In this document: positions 55,144-63,717 of the stretch, one piece after another
Numbering within the stretch: position 1 is the first letter of the stretch
How the letters are laid out: every line of letters begins with the position of its first letter
Source of the DNA: Fidelibacterota bacterium
GTDB taxonomy: Bacteria; Fidelibacterota; UBA8477; JABMPR01
NCBI GenBank assembly: GCA_018650445.1
Contig: JABIFX010000208.1
Span: 1-64,000, forward strand
Reading direction: 5' to 3'
Length of the DNA stretch: 64,000 bases
Notes under the pieces: model-generated
What the model was told of the DNA's origin: nothing
Databases searched by the model: none
The model's input: only the letters and a program-made list of their open reading frames with translations
Made by a program: the position numbers and the translations under genes

Positions 55144-55218
55144 CACTCCCGGGGTCAGGGTGGGTGCTTATTTGGTGAGCAGAGAAAAGCGTAGTAATGC
55201 CAACCAGAAAGGAGAATT

Positions 55219-57009
55219 ATGGGTTTTGAAATAGCGGGAATACTTGTCCTGATGATTCTCTTGCTGGTGCTGCTGGTTCTGGAAGTTATCCCCATAGACG
55301 TCCTGGGTCTCGGTCTCCTGCTGGTGCTTTGGTTTACTGGATATGTAGACAGCGATCAGGCTATCGCCGGGTTTAGCAACAAAGCGGTTCTCACCGTCGC
55401 TGTGATGTTTGTGTTGAGCCATGCCCTGGTCAAAACAGGCATCCTTGAAAATTTCGCCCAATATTTCATCGACATGGAAAAAAAGGTGAAGTGGCTGGGG
55501 CTGGGGCTTTTCTTTGTTACCGTCAGCCTTTTTTCCGGCTTTATTAATAATGTCGCTGCTGTAGCCATCTTTATTCCTGTTGCCATGCATATGGCCTCAA
55601 AGTTCAGGATTTCACCCTCAAAATTACTTTTGCCCCTCTCCTATGCCGCCATTTATGGAGGCACTATCACCCTCATCGGCACTTCAACCAACCTGCTTGT
55701 CAGTTCAGTTGGCGAAACCCATGGCCTTCAAGCCCTGGGTATGTTTGAGTTCCTACCCATGGGGATCATATTTCTGGTGGTGGGGACCACCTATAGCCTG
55801 GTTGTTTTGCCCAGACTCTTACCATCCCGGGCTCCAGTTAGCACCCTGGTGGGTAAATACCATATGTCGACCTATCTCACTGAATTCAGGATTGACAAGG
55901 ATTCACCCTTGATTGGCTCGAATTGTCGGGAAAGACAGGTGAATGAAAGTTACGACATCACCGTCCTGGCAATTATTCGAGATGGAGATCATCTACCAGG
56001 TAATGTAGGCGAGCTTACCCTGGCTGAAGGTGACACCCTGCTTACAAAGGGAGCCATAGAGAACTTTTTAAAATTTCACCAGCAGGAAAAAGTGTTGGCG
56101 CTTTCGGATGTCAAGCTGGGTGAAAACGAACTACAGGCAGGTGACAATGTTCTGGTGGAAGGCCTGGTTGGTCCAGAGTCAACACTCTACGATAAATCCC
56201 TGAGCGATCTGGATTTCCGTAAAAAGTATCATGCCTTTGTCCTGGCAATCGGTCGCCGTGGGGTCACAATAAAACAAAAGATAGCCCATATCCGTCTCCG
56301 TTTTGCAGACACACTGCTCATGCTTATGCCGGCGGAACAGATATCAGAAATGCGTAATAATCCGGATTTGATCATTCTTCAACATCATGAAGTAAACATG
56401 CGCAAAAAAAGAATTCGTTGGCTGGCAGTCATCATCATTCCCCTCATTATGCTATCAGCGGCTTCAGGTCTTATGGATATCCTGGCAGCAGCCCTGGCTG
56501 GCGCCTTCCTTCTCCTGGTAACAAAGCATATTTCAACGAGGGAAGCCTATAGTGCCATTAATTGGCCGGTCATCATCTTTATCGCGGCCTTTATTCCTTT
56601 TGGAACCGCCATGGAATCCAGCGGTGCCGCTCATCTGATTGGTGAAAGCGTGACCTCCATGGCCAACATATTTTCGGCAGACCTGGCGCCCTATGTACTG
56701 CTTTCCAGCCTCTATTTGATCACAGCCATCATCACGGCGGTCGTTTCAAATAATGCTGCAGCCATTGTGTTGACGCCCATTGCCATCGCTGCAGCAAACA
56801 ATATGGGTGTTGACTCTCGACCCCTGATATTCACAATCTGCTATGCTGCTTCGGCCAGTTTTATGACCCCTATTGGATATCAAACCAACCTCATGGTCTA
56901 TGGTCCTGGAAAATACAAGTTTATGGATTATGTAAAAGCGGGCGCGCCCTTGAATTTGATTTTTTGGGTTATTGCATCTGTCATGGCGCCAGTTTTCTGG
57001 CCCTTTTAA
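55219..57009 (+). CDS. SLC13-type (DASS/ArsB-NhaD superfamily) permease with RCK-C domains
   Basis: 596 residues. The N-terminal membrane half has VIPIDVLGLGLLLVLWFTGY, FSGFINNVAAVAIFIPVA and GGTITLIGTSTNLLVSSVGE (the SNxxT-like carrier motif). The central soluble part holds two TrkA-C/RCK-C domains (about 210-290 and 295-380; EFRIDKDSPLIGSNCRERQ, LADTLLMLMP-type strands). The C-terminal half repeats the fold with VVSNNAAAIVLTPIAIAAA and MTPIGYQTNLMVYGPGKYK. It transports an anion such as sulfate, dicarboxylate or phosphate. GAAAGGAG precedes the ATG. Confidence 0.93.
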   Translation: MGFEIAGILVLMILLLVLLVLEVIPIDVLGLGLLLVLWFTGYVDSDQAIAGFSNKAVLTVAVMFVLSHALVKTGILENFAQYFIDMEKKVKWLGLGLFFVTVSLFSGFINNVAAVAIFIPVAMHMASKFRISPSKLLLPLSYAAIYGGTITLIGTSTNLLVSSVGETHGLQALGMFEFLPMGIIFLVVGTTYSLVVLPRLLPSRAPVSTLVGKYHMSTYLTEFRIDKDSPLIGSNCRERQVNESYDITVLAIIRDGDHLPGNVGELTLAEGDTLLTKGAIENFLKFHQQEKVLALSDVKLGENELQAGDNVLVEGLVGPESTLYDKSLSDLDFRKKYHAFVLAIGRRGVTIKQKIAHIRLRFADTLLMLMPAEQISEMRNNPDLIILQHHEVNMRKKRIRWLAVIIIPLIMLSAASGLMDILAAALAGAFLLLVTKHISTREAYSAINWPVIIFIAAFIPFGTAMESSGAAHLIGESVTSMANIFSADLAPYVLLSSLYLITAIITAVVSNNAAAIVLTPIAIAAANNMGVDSRPLIFTICYAASASFMTPIGYQTNLMVYGPGKYKFMDYVKAGAPLNLIFWVIASVMAPVFWPF

Positions 57010-57029
57010 GCGAGCAAGGGAAGCAGAGA

Positions 57030-58370
57030 CTACTTCAACAGGGTCAGGCGTTTAATCTGTGTTTCAGAATCAGATTCTAATCGTAGCAAATAAACCCCAC
57101 TGGCTTGATTTTCAGCATTCCAGGCCAGTTGGTGATTTCCAGCAGGAAGATACCCACTGATTAACACAGCAATCTGTTTTCCAGTAAGATCATAAATACT
57201 CAACTTGATGTGAGCAGCAATAGAAAGTGAGAACCTCAGGTTGGTAGAGGGATTAAAGGGATTTGGAAAATTTTGGTGTAATACAAGTTGATCTGGGAGG
57301 GTGTTTCTGTCCATCTCATCCAGAGCAACAACACTTTCATCGGGAAAGAAGGTGTAACCCACACCACCCTTGGTAAACCAGGACTGGGAGATTGAAGTTT
57401 TGCTGTATTCATAACCTTCACCGTTTTGTCGGGCGGGGTCGTGAACCAGTGGATCCCCCTGATTATCAAATCCTGCCAACATCATGAGATGTCCAGAATA
57501 TAGTGGTGGCCCTACTGACATGACGACCCGACCACCAGCGGCCAGGGTATCATAAGCCTGACTCCAGGTGCGGTAGCGGGTGACGGCACCATCGAGCTGG
57601 TGTCCTGCCGCATTTTGAACCGCTCGTGGCCAGATGCCAAAGAGGTTCCAGTAATCATCAAAATTATCAACGGCAAATTCATATGGATCCACTTCGATAC
57701 CATACGACCGGATAGCCAATACGGTGGATGTAGGTGAGCAGATGCTCCCACCAATTTCTGGATCAACGTTGTACTGGCAGACAAAATTTGTAGGGATGTA
57801 TATTGCTGGTGGATCATCATTTACAATTGCAGCAAGGTCTACATTATCAGTTGTTCTCTGATCACTCACATAAAAACTAAGTTTGTCAATGGAGGGTGAA
57901 AGATGCCCGGCAAGCTGCCGCTTAAATTCAACACGCCATTGCCAGGCCGTGTGAAAGTCATCCAGGACAACATAATCATAGTCAATTTCGCCTGCTGCGT
58001 AAGAGGTCGCTCCATATGATGGCCAAATATAATTTTTCCAATAACCCACCGTTAACCAGGGAGACCAGGTTTCGTTATACTTAAAACGCATCGAAACCTT
58101 GAAGCCACAATCCCCATGAATGGCTTCTCCGTTCCATGAGGGTAGTCCCCTGTCAAAGGGAACCGGGAGTGTATCCGGGATTAAGGTGAAAAATCCTGAA
58201 ACCGAGCCATCAGCTAACTGTAAAGATTTTCCATCCTCACTAAGCACCACATTGCTAACAGTACTGATTTGAGCCCACATTTCTGCCGCCTCTGTCACTT
58301 TGGACTGGTCTGGATAGTCAGCCAGAATCGCCGAGACAAAAAAAAGTAAAATGATGAGAGGCTGTTTCAT
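57030..58370 (-). CDS. Secreted C39-like cysteine peptidase with C-terminal sorting domain
   Basis: 446 residues with a signal peptide (MKQPLIILLFFVSAILA). After a beta-rich domain (about 50-185) comes a papain-like C39 core: Cys in EIGGSICSPTSTVLAIRSYG, His in YSGHLMMLAGFD, Asp in PLVHDPARQN. The last 80 residues start NFPNPFNPSTNLRFSL and end GVYLLRLESDSETQIKRLTLLK-like sequence, the T9SS-type (Por) sorting and anchoring domain of FCB bacteria. It is probably exported to the cell surface or medium. No T9SS core genes are in the window. Confidence 0.9.
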   Translation of the reverse strand: MKQPLIILLFFVSAILADYPDQSKVTEAAEMWAQISTVSNVVLSEDGKSLQLADGSVSGFFTLIPDTLPVPFDRGLPSWNGEAIHGDCGFKVSMRFKYNETWSPWLTVGYWKNYIWPSYGATSYAAGEIDYDYVVLDDFHTAWQWRVEFKRQLAGHLSPSIDKLSFYVSDQRTTDNVDLAAIVNDDPPAIYIPTNFVCQYNVDPEIGGSICSPTSTVLAIRSYGIEVDPYEFAVDNFDDYWNLFGIWPRAVQNAAGHQLDGAVTRYRTWSQAYDTLAAGGRVVMSVGPPLYSGHLMMLAGFDNQGDPLVHDPARQNGEGYEYSKTSISQSWFTKGGVGYTFFPDESVVALDEMDRNTLPDQLVLHQNFPNPFNPSTNLRFSLSIAAHIKLSIYDLTGKQIAVLISGYLPAGNHQLAWNAENQASGVYLLRLESDSETQIKRLTLLK

Positions 58371-58471
58371 GTGTATAAATCCTATTAATTATATCTGACG
58401 AGGCTTATTTGAAATGGGCTACCATACTGGGAGAGAACATAGAATAGAACCAGAGCTTTCCCACCAGGATA

Positions 58472-59116
58472 TCATGTGTACTTGAATTCGAGATGGAGAA
58501 AGGTTTCATCCTCAAACTGTCTGCTATTCCGGATTTTTATCTGAGGTGGTGTTGCCAGGCGTTGCCCACCCAGCAAGGCGGGAGCCCTCTCGTTACCGAT
58601 CACTGTAGGCACCAGGGTTAGATAGAGTTCTTCCAGGACCTGGGCGGTTATAAATTTGTGAAGGATGTGCCCACCGCCTTCTATCAGCAAGGATTCAACA
58701 CCACATTGGGCGACATGCTTGAGGATAAGATCAATTTGGCCAGGCTGGTCCGGAATCGAAATAACCTCTACATGGTCAGGTGGGGGTTGCCCCGGAGTGA
58801 TATTTTCTGTTCCAGAAAAAATGGTGATGGGGATTTCAGGATATTGAAAAAGTTCAGCCTGAAAATCCAGATCGAGGCTACGACTCATGATAAAATGATG
58901 AGCATTCCGCTTTGGATTGTTCCCACGATGAACTTTTGGCCAGGTTCTGAAAGTGCTAGCCCCAAATAGTATTCCATCAGCCTCGTCTCGTAATGAGATT
59001 AGGTTTTCCATATCATATTTCGAACCAATGGCTACAAAATGGTCTACATTGGCGGGACCGATTTTACCATCCAGGGTGGTTGCCATACAGGCGAAAACTC
59101 TCATGTTTCTGGGCAC
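58472..59116 (-). CDS. RibD C-terminal/dihydrofolate-reductase-fold reductase
   Basis: 214 residues related to the reductase part of RibD: VFACMATTLDGKIGP at the start, DGILFGASTFRTWP, and the conserved VESLLIEGGGHILHKFI. It lacks the deaminase domain. Such stand-alone proteins reduce the riboflavin intermediate 5-amino-6-ribosylaminouracil phosphate or an unknown pterin-like substrate with NADPH. The start could be MPRNM or the second Met. No rib genes are nearby. Confidence 0.85.
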   Translation of the reverse strand: MPRNMRVFACMATTLDGKIGPANVDHFVAIGSKYDMENLISLRDEADGILFGASTFRTWPKVHRGNNPKRNAHHFIMSRSLDLDFQAELFQYPEIPITIFSGTENITPGQPPPDHVEVISIPDQPGQIDLILKHVAQCGVESLLIEGGGHILHKFITAQVLEELYLTLVPTVIGNERAPALLGGQRLATPPQIKIRNSRQFEDETFLHLEFKYT

Positions 59117-59198
59117 TCCATGTGGGAAAATAGCTCCAGAGACAAGAAAAGCACAACATGTGATTTGTTTTTAGGTCCACATCGTGTACTTTCAGCTA

Positions 59199-59789
59199 AT
59201 GAAATGGTTCGTATTTACATTGTCTGCACTGCTTTTTTTGGCGGGATGTGAGCTTTTCACTCCCCGTGATTCAGAGCCACCCATTGATGTTCTGGATCCC
59301 TATGCCTGGGGTCCTCCAACTTCGCCAGAAATTGTACTTCAAAATCTCGCGAACGCCTTCCCTGCACACAAACTGAATTATCACCTGGATGTTCTGGGAA
59401 ATTCTGACGAAACAGGAGCCTCCTTCACCTTTTTTCCTGATCAAGGTGTGGCCAGCTCTCAACCCGGTGTTTTTGACAATTGGGGCTATGTGGAAGAGGA
59501 AAATTTCATTACCAAACTTTTCGAGACACTCAGCCAGGACGGCTTGCAACGTCTAGAGTGGGAACGAACAGACTTTTTGCCGATAGATGATCACTTTGAG
59601 ATCGTCACAGACTACCATCTGACTTTAGCCTATGGAGAATCTGAAACCCCACTACCAGAGCAACTCAAAGGACAGGCCACACTAACCCTGGTTCAAAATG
59701 TTGATCTGTTATATGAAATTTCTATCTGGCAGGACCTTAAATCTGATTCGCTGCCCTGCTGGAGTGACCTTAAGACCCTGGTACAATAG
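59199..59789 (+). CDS. Lipoprotein of unknown function (paralogue A)
   Basis: 196 residues beginning MKWFVFTLSALLFLAGCELF, a clear lipoprotein signal (LAGC). The mature part contains SPEIVLQNLANAFPAHKLNY, WGYVEEENFITKLFETL and a C-terminal YEISIWQDL. The layout looks like an NTF2-type alpha+beta domain. It shares SPExVLQNxxxAx, a WG motif and a WQD ending with the following gene. GTG 59184 would add five residues. Confidence 0.8.
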   Translation: MKWFVFTLSALLFLAGCELFTPRDSEPPIDVLDPYAWGPPTSPEIVLQNLANAFPAHKLNYHLDVLGNSDETGASFTFFPDQGVASSQPGVFDNWGYVEEENFITKLFETLSQDGLQRLEWERTDFLPIDDHFEIVTDYHLTLAYGESETPLPEQLKGQATLTLVQNVDLLYEISIWQDLKSDSLPCWSDLKTLVQ

Positions 59790-59792
59790 ACT

Positions 59793-60308
59793 GTGAAAGT
59801 CTTTATACTGACACCTCTCATCGTCCTACTCAGCCTGGTTTGTCTACAGGGGTGCTGGAATCCCTTTGCGCCCACAGAAGGTATTTTGGAAGGCCAAGCG
59901 AGCCTGATCCTGACAGAACAGAAATCACCTGAGGAAGTGCTGCAGAATTTTCGCTATGCCTATATCTATCGCGACAGCCTGATTTACAGCGAGCTCTTTG
60001 ATACCAGCTTTGTGTTTCTCTATTTTGATCCCGATATAGGTGGTGCCGGTGGCTATGACTATTGGGGTAGAGATACTGAACTGCGCACTACAGGGCGGCT
60101 CTTCCGAGCCTTTGATCATTTCACCCTGGTCTGGAACGCCACCATAGCTACAGATACCTCTCAGACCGGAGAAATCAGCCTGACCAAGACCTTCGATCTA
60201 TCTATAGGCGGTGAATTTTTCCTGTCCGGAAATGCGGTATTTGATTTTGTTGGCGATCCAACTGGAATCTGGCGTATCTCCCGCTGGCAAGACGAATCCT
60301 TCTTTTAG
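59793..60308 (+). CDS. Lipoprotein of unknown function (paralogue B)
   Basis: 171 residues, GTG start at 59793 and lipoprotein signal MKVFILTPLIVLLSLVCLQGC. The mature part has SPEEVLQNFRYAYIYRDSLIY, GGYDYWGRDTELRTTGRLF and ends WRISRWQDESFF, an NTF2-like pattern. It begins 3 bases after paralogue A stops, so the two form an operon and probably act together. Function unknown. Confidence 0.82.
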   Translation: MKVFILTPLIVLLSLVCLQGCWNPFAPTEGILEGQASLILTEQKSPEEVLQNFRYAYIYRDSLIYSELFDTSFVFLYFDPDIGGAGGYDYWGRDTELRTTGRLFRAFDHFTLVWNATIATDTSQTGEISLTKTFDLSIGGEFFLSGNAVFDFVGDPTGIWRISRWQDESFF

Positions 60309-60438
60309 AAATGCTATCAAGTGAATTCTGCCAGGAACAGCAACACAGAAACCCATTGAACTCACAAGCACCCCTCTTCACAGCGTTTGACATTGGGACC
60401 ACCCACAATAAATTCAGAGCCATCATAAAGGAATCGAC

Positions 60439-60843
60439 ATGATCATTTTAAATAAAGTATTTCACTTCTGCGCCGCCCATCGTTATGGAAATCCAGATCT
60501 CAGCGAAACTGACAATCTGGCCGCTTTTGGCGAAGATCTCAATATCCACGGGCATAACTATGAGTTGACGGTTTCGATTACAGGTGCCGTAAATCCTGCG
60601 ACAGGATTTCTTGTGGATCTTGGGCATCTCAAAGAGGTGGTGAAGGAGCATATCCTCAAACAGGTCGATCATTCCCAGATAGAAATTGATATCCCCTGGT
60701 TTAAAGGTCGGCAACCCTCAACCGAAAACATGGTGGTCTGGATGTGGGAGCAGATAGCCAGCCATCTAAAAGATGGAAAGCTACATCGTATTCGGCTCCA
60801 GGAGACACCAACCATATATACGGACTATTACGGTCCTGAATAA
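60439..60843 (+). CDS. 6-pyruvoyl-tetrahydropterin synthase family protein (QueD-like)
   Basis: 134 residues with zinc ligands in FCAAHRYGN and LNIHGHNYELTV, then GFLVDLGHLKEVV, and a late E in RLQETPTIYTDYYG. The family makes 6-carboxytetrahydropterin for queuosine, or other pterins. Close relatives have a catalytic Cys in the FGxCNNPNxHGHNY loop; here that loop is FGEDLNIHGHNY, shorter and without Cys. The downstream queuosine transporter and folE suggest a role in the queuosine pathway. Confidence 0.85.
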   Translation: MIILNKVFHFCAAHRYGNPDLSETDNLAAFGEDLNIHGHNYELTVSITGAVNPATGFLVDLGHLKEVVKEHILKQVDHSQIEIDIPWFKGRQPSTENMVVWMWEQIASHLKDGKLHRIRLQETPTIYTDYYGPE

Positions 60844-60898
60844 CAAGTGACACACACTCCAGGCGGCGTGTATTTTAGTCCCCTCAAAAGGATGATAT

Positions 60899-61702
60899 AT
60901 GACGGTATACAAAACGAACCCCTCTCCTGAAATTATTCAAAGGAGAGAACGAGTCTTTCTCATTTTAGCCGGTCTCTTTCTAGGGACTTTGGCTATGCTC
61001 AACATTTTGGGGATCAGCCGCTTTATAAAGCTGTTTACAATGAGTTTTGATGGGTATGGAGAGGTTGTTTTTGCGGTGGCTGTCGGTGTTCTACCCTACC
61101 CTATTACTTTCTTAGCTACAGATCTCATCAGTGAACTCTATGGTCGCAAGCGGGCCACTTTTGTGGTTTTTGTAGGATTGATTCTCAATCTGTGGGTCAT
61201 GTTTATCATGTGGGTCGGTGGGGTAATGCCGGGCTTTGAAACTTTGTCTGCCACTGGAGAAATTGCTAGAGATGCAGCAGGTCGCCTGCCAATATTTTAT
61301 GAAATCCGAGCCCTTACCTTTGGCGCGGTTACAGCATCCATGATTGCCTATCTGGCGGCCCAGTTCGTGGATGTCTATATGTTCCATTTCTGGAAAACGC
61401 TCACCAAGGGAAAGCACCTCTGGTTGAGAAATAATGGGTCTACCCTGGTGAGTCAATTGGTAGATACGGTGGCAGTAATCCTGGTGACACACTATTATGC
61501 CAAGGCTTTACCTGTAGATGTGGCAAAACCCATCTTTACTCAGTTGCTCGTTTTTATCATTTCGGGCTATACCTTTAAATTGATTGCCGCTCTGGTGGAT
61601 ACCGGTCCTTTTTACGTCGGTGTACACTATCTTTCACGCTATCTGGAGATTGATACTCTAGCTGATTTTGAAACTGAAAAATTGTCCTCTGGACAGGAGT
61701 AA
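60899..61702 (+). CDS. yhhQ: Queuosine precursor transporter (YhhQ/VUT family)
   Basis: 267 residues with six to eight membrane helices. The signature is PYPITFLATDLISELYGRKRA near residue 65-85, followed by SMIAYLAAQFVDVYMFHFWK and GSTLVSQLVDTVAVILV. The family imports preQ0/preQ1 or queuine for tRNA modification. It lies between a pterin synthase gene and folE, 3 bases before folE, which links it to deazaguanine supply. Confidence 0.92.
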   Translation: MTVYKTNPSPEIIQRRERVFLILAGLFLGTLAMLNILGISRFIKLFTMSFDGYGEVVFAVAVGVLPYPITFLATDLISELYGRKRATFVVFVGLILNLWVMFIMWVGGVMPGFETLSATGEIARDAAGRLPIFYEIRALTFGAVTASMIAYLAAQFVDVYMFHFWKTLTKGKHLWLRNNGSTLVSQLVDTVAVILVTHYYAKALPVDVAKPIFTQLLVFIISGYTFKLIAALVDTGPFYVGVHYLSRYLEIDTLADFETEKLSSGQE

Positions 61703-61705
61703 TAC

Positions 61706-62275
61706 ATGGTAGACTTGCAAAAAATTGAAGATTTAACCCACAGTCTCTTATCTGAGATTGGGGAAGACCCGGAACGTGAGGGTTTGATTCGCACCCCCCA
61801 TCGGGTTGCCAAGGCCTGGAAATTTATTGCCAGGGGCTATGAGCAAAACCTCAATGATGTTTTGAATGATGCCATTTTTGAAGACGAGTGCTCTGAAATG
61901 GTGGTTGTTAGAGATATCGAGTTTTTCAGCATGTGTGAACACCATATGCTGCCATTTTTTGGCAAGGCCCATGTCGCCTATATTCCTCGCGGAAAGGTCA
62001 TTGGCTTATCAAAAATCCCCAGAATCATTGAGATGTACTCTCGCCGGCTTCAAATTCAGGAGCGTATCACTCACCAGGTGGCAGAAGCATTGAATAAATT
62101 ATTAGACCCTGCTGGTGTGGCGGTGGTCTTAGAAGGTCGTCACCTCTGCATGCAGATGCGAGGCGTGGAAAAGCAGAATTCTTTTGCCACTACTTCAGCC
62201 ATGTTAGGTGAATTTCACGATGAAGCTGAAACAAGAGCCGAATTTCTAAGTATTATAAGCCTGAGAAATCTTTAA
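61706..62275 (+). CDS. folE: GTP cyclohydrolase I (type FolE)
   Basis: 189 residues. Converts GTP to 7,8-dihydroneopterin triphosphate, the first step of folate and queuosine synthesis. Zinc ligands are Cys and His in [12 protein letters not shown] and Cys in [10 protein letters not shown]. Other landmarks are [19 protein letters not shown] and [12 protein letters not shown]. The [20 protein letters not shown]-terminus is standard. Confidence 0.97.
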   Translation: MVDLQKIEDLTHSLLSEIGEDPEREGLIRTPHRVAKAWKFIARGYEQNLNDVLNDAIFEDECSEMVVVRDIEFFSMCEHHMLPFFGKAHVAYIPRGKVIGLSKIPRIIEMYSRRLQIQERITHQVAEALNKLLDPAGVAVVLEGRHLCMQMRGVEKQNSFATTSAMLGEFHDEAETRAEFLSIISLRNL

Positions 62276-62293
62276 TAACTCAAAGAGAAAGCT

Positions 62294-63712
62294 ATGCCTG
62301 GAAAACTAAAAAAGCTATTTGAAGATCACTTTAAGGAAGATGTCGTAAACCTGAGTCCACTGCCAGCCCATGGATCCAATCGCGAATACTTTCGCCTGAG
62401 TAATGACAAACGCTCTGTGATTGGTGCAAAAAATCTGGACCGACTTGAAAACGATGCATTTATTACCTTTTCCAGACACTTTCTCGCAAAAGATCTTACC
62501 GTACCAGAAATTTATGCCGAAGATCTGGACCAGGATATTTATCTCCAGGAGGATCTCGGTGATGTCACGCTTTTTGATTTTCTTCTGAAAGTACGCGATG
62601 GTCGTAAAGAGTTTCCGGAAAGCCTGTTTAAAACCTACGAACAGGTTGTAGAATTATTGCCTCAGTTTCAGATCAAAGGCGGTCAGGGTTTGGATTACAG
62701 TAAGTCCTATCCCCACCACAGTTTTGATCGTCAGTCCATGATGTGGGACCTGAATTATTTTAAATATTATTTTCTCAAATTAGCCCATATCCGCTTTAAT
62801 GAACAAAAGTTAGAGCAGGATTTTCAGACCTTCACCGACTTTCTGCTTGAGGCCGATGGAAACCACTTTCTATATCGTGATTTTCAATCCAGAAACATCA
62901 TGCTCAAGGATGATAAACCCTGGTTTATTGATTATCAGGGAGGTCGCAAGGGTGCCCTTCAATATGATATCGCCTCACTGCTTTTTGATGCCAAGGCCGA
63001 TTTACCTTTTGAAGTGAGAGAGCAACTGCTGGATCACTATTTGAATGCTGTGGCAGAGCTAATTCCCATAGACCGGGAAGCCTTCACCAAACATTACTAT
63101 GCTTTCGTATTTATCCGCATTATGCAGGCCATGGGAGCCTATGGCTATCGGGGATTTTATGAACGCAAAACCCACTTCCTTCAGAGCATTCCCTATGCTA
63201 TCAGAAATCTTGAATATCTGGTTCGTAAAGTAGACCTTCCTATTGAAATTCCAGTCATGATGGATGTCTTTCAACAGCTTATTCAATCCTCAGCCCTGAG
63301 AGAATTCGGTAAAGCAAACTTGCGGCTCAAAGTACGCATCTCCAGTTTTTCATACAAAAATGGGGTTCCTGTTGACGATCGTGGTCATGGGGGCGGCTTT
63401 GTTTTTGACTGTCGTTTTCTACCCAATCCAGGACGGGAAATAGCGTATAAAAAGTTGTCTGCCAATGACCAGGAAGTCGTTGAGTGGTTTTCAGATAAGC
63501 CCGACATGGATCGCTGGTTGAAACGCATGTTTACCATGGTGGATGCCGCCGTTACCAGCTATGAAGAGCAGAATTTTACAGACCTGATGATTTCATTTGG
63601 CTGTACAGGAGGACAACATAGATCCGTGCATTCAGCCAACAGACTGGCTGCCCACCTCAAAGAGACCCATGATATTGATGTGGTGCTCCATCACCGTGAA
63701 CTGGAAGGTTAA
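62294..63712 (+). CDS. Aminoglycoside-phosphotransferase-fold kinase fused to a RapZ C-terminal domain
   Basis: 472 residues. The N-terminal 330 have an APH kinase fold: HGSNREYFRLSNDKRSVIG (P-loop-like), catalytic HFLYRDFQSRNIML (variant HxDxxxxN) and the metal motif WFIDYQGGRKGALQYDIASL. This resembles the AmgK sugar kinases for MurNAc/GlcNAc. From about 345 it matches RapZ-C (LRVKVRISSFS-like start; GHGGGFVFDCR; SFGCTGGQHRSVHSA), a domain that senses glucosamine-6-phosphate. The next gene is a MurU-like nucleotidyltransferase, so a cell-wall sugar salvage role is likely. Confidence 0.88.
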   Translation: MPGKLKKLFEDHFKEDVVNLSPLPAHGSNREYFRLSNDKRSVIGAKNLDRLENDAFITFSRHFLAKDLTVPEIYAEDLDQDIYLQEDLGDVTLFDFLLKVRDGRKEFPESLFKTYEQVVELLPQFQIKGGQGLDYSKSYPHHSFDRQSMMWDLNYFKYYFLKLAHIRFNEQKLEQDFQTFTDFLLEADGNHFLYRDFQSRNIMLKDDKPWFIDYQGGRKGALQYDIASLLFDAKADLPFEVREQLLDHYLNAVAELIPIDREAFTKHYYAFVFIRIMQAMGAYGYRGFYERKTHFLQSIPYAIRNLEYLVRKVDLPIEIPVMMDVFQQLIQSSALREFGKANLRLKVRISSFSYKNGVPVDDRGHGGGFVFDCRFLPNPGREIAYKKLSANDQEVVEWFSDKPDMDRWLKRMFTMVDAAVTSYEEQNFTDLMISFGCTGGQHRSVHSANRLAAHLKETHDIDVVLHHRELEG

Positions 63713-63717
63713 CCCCT

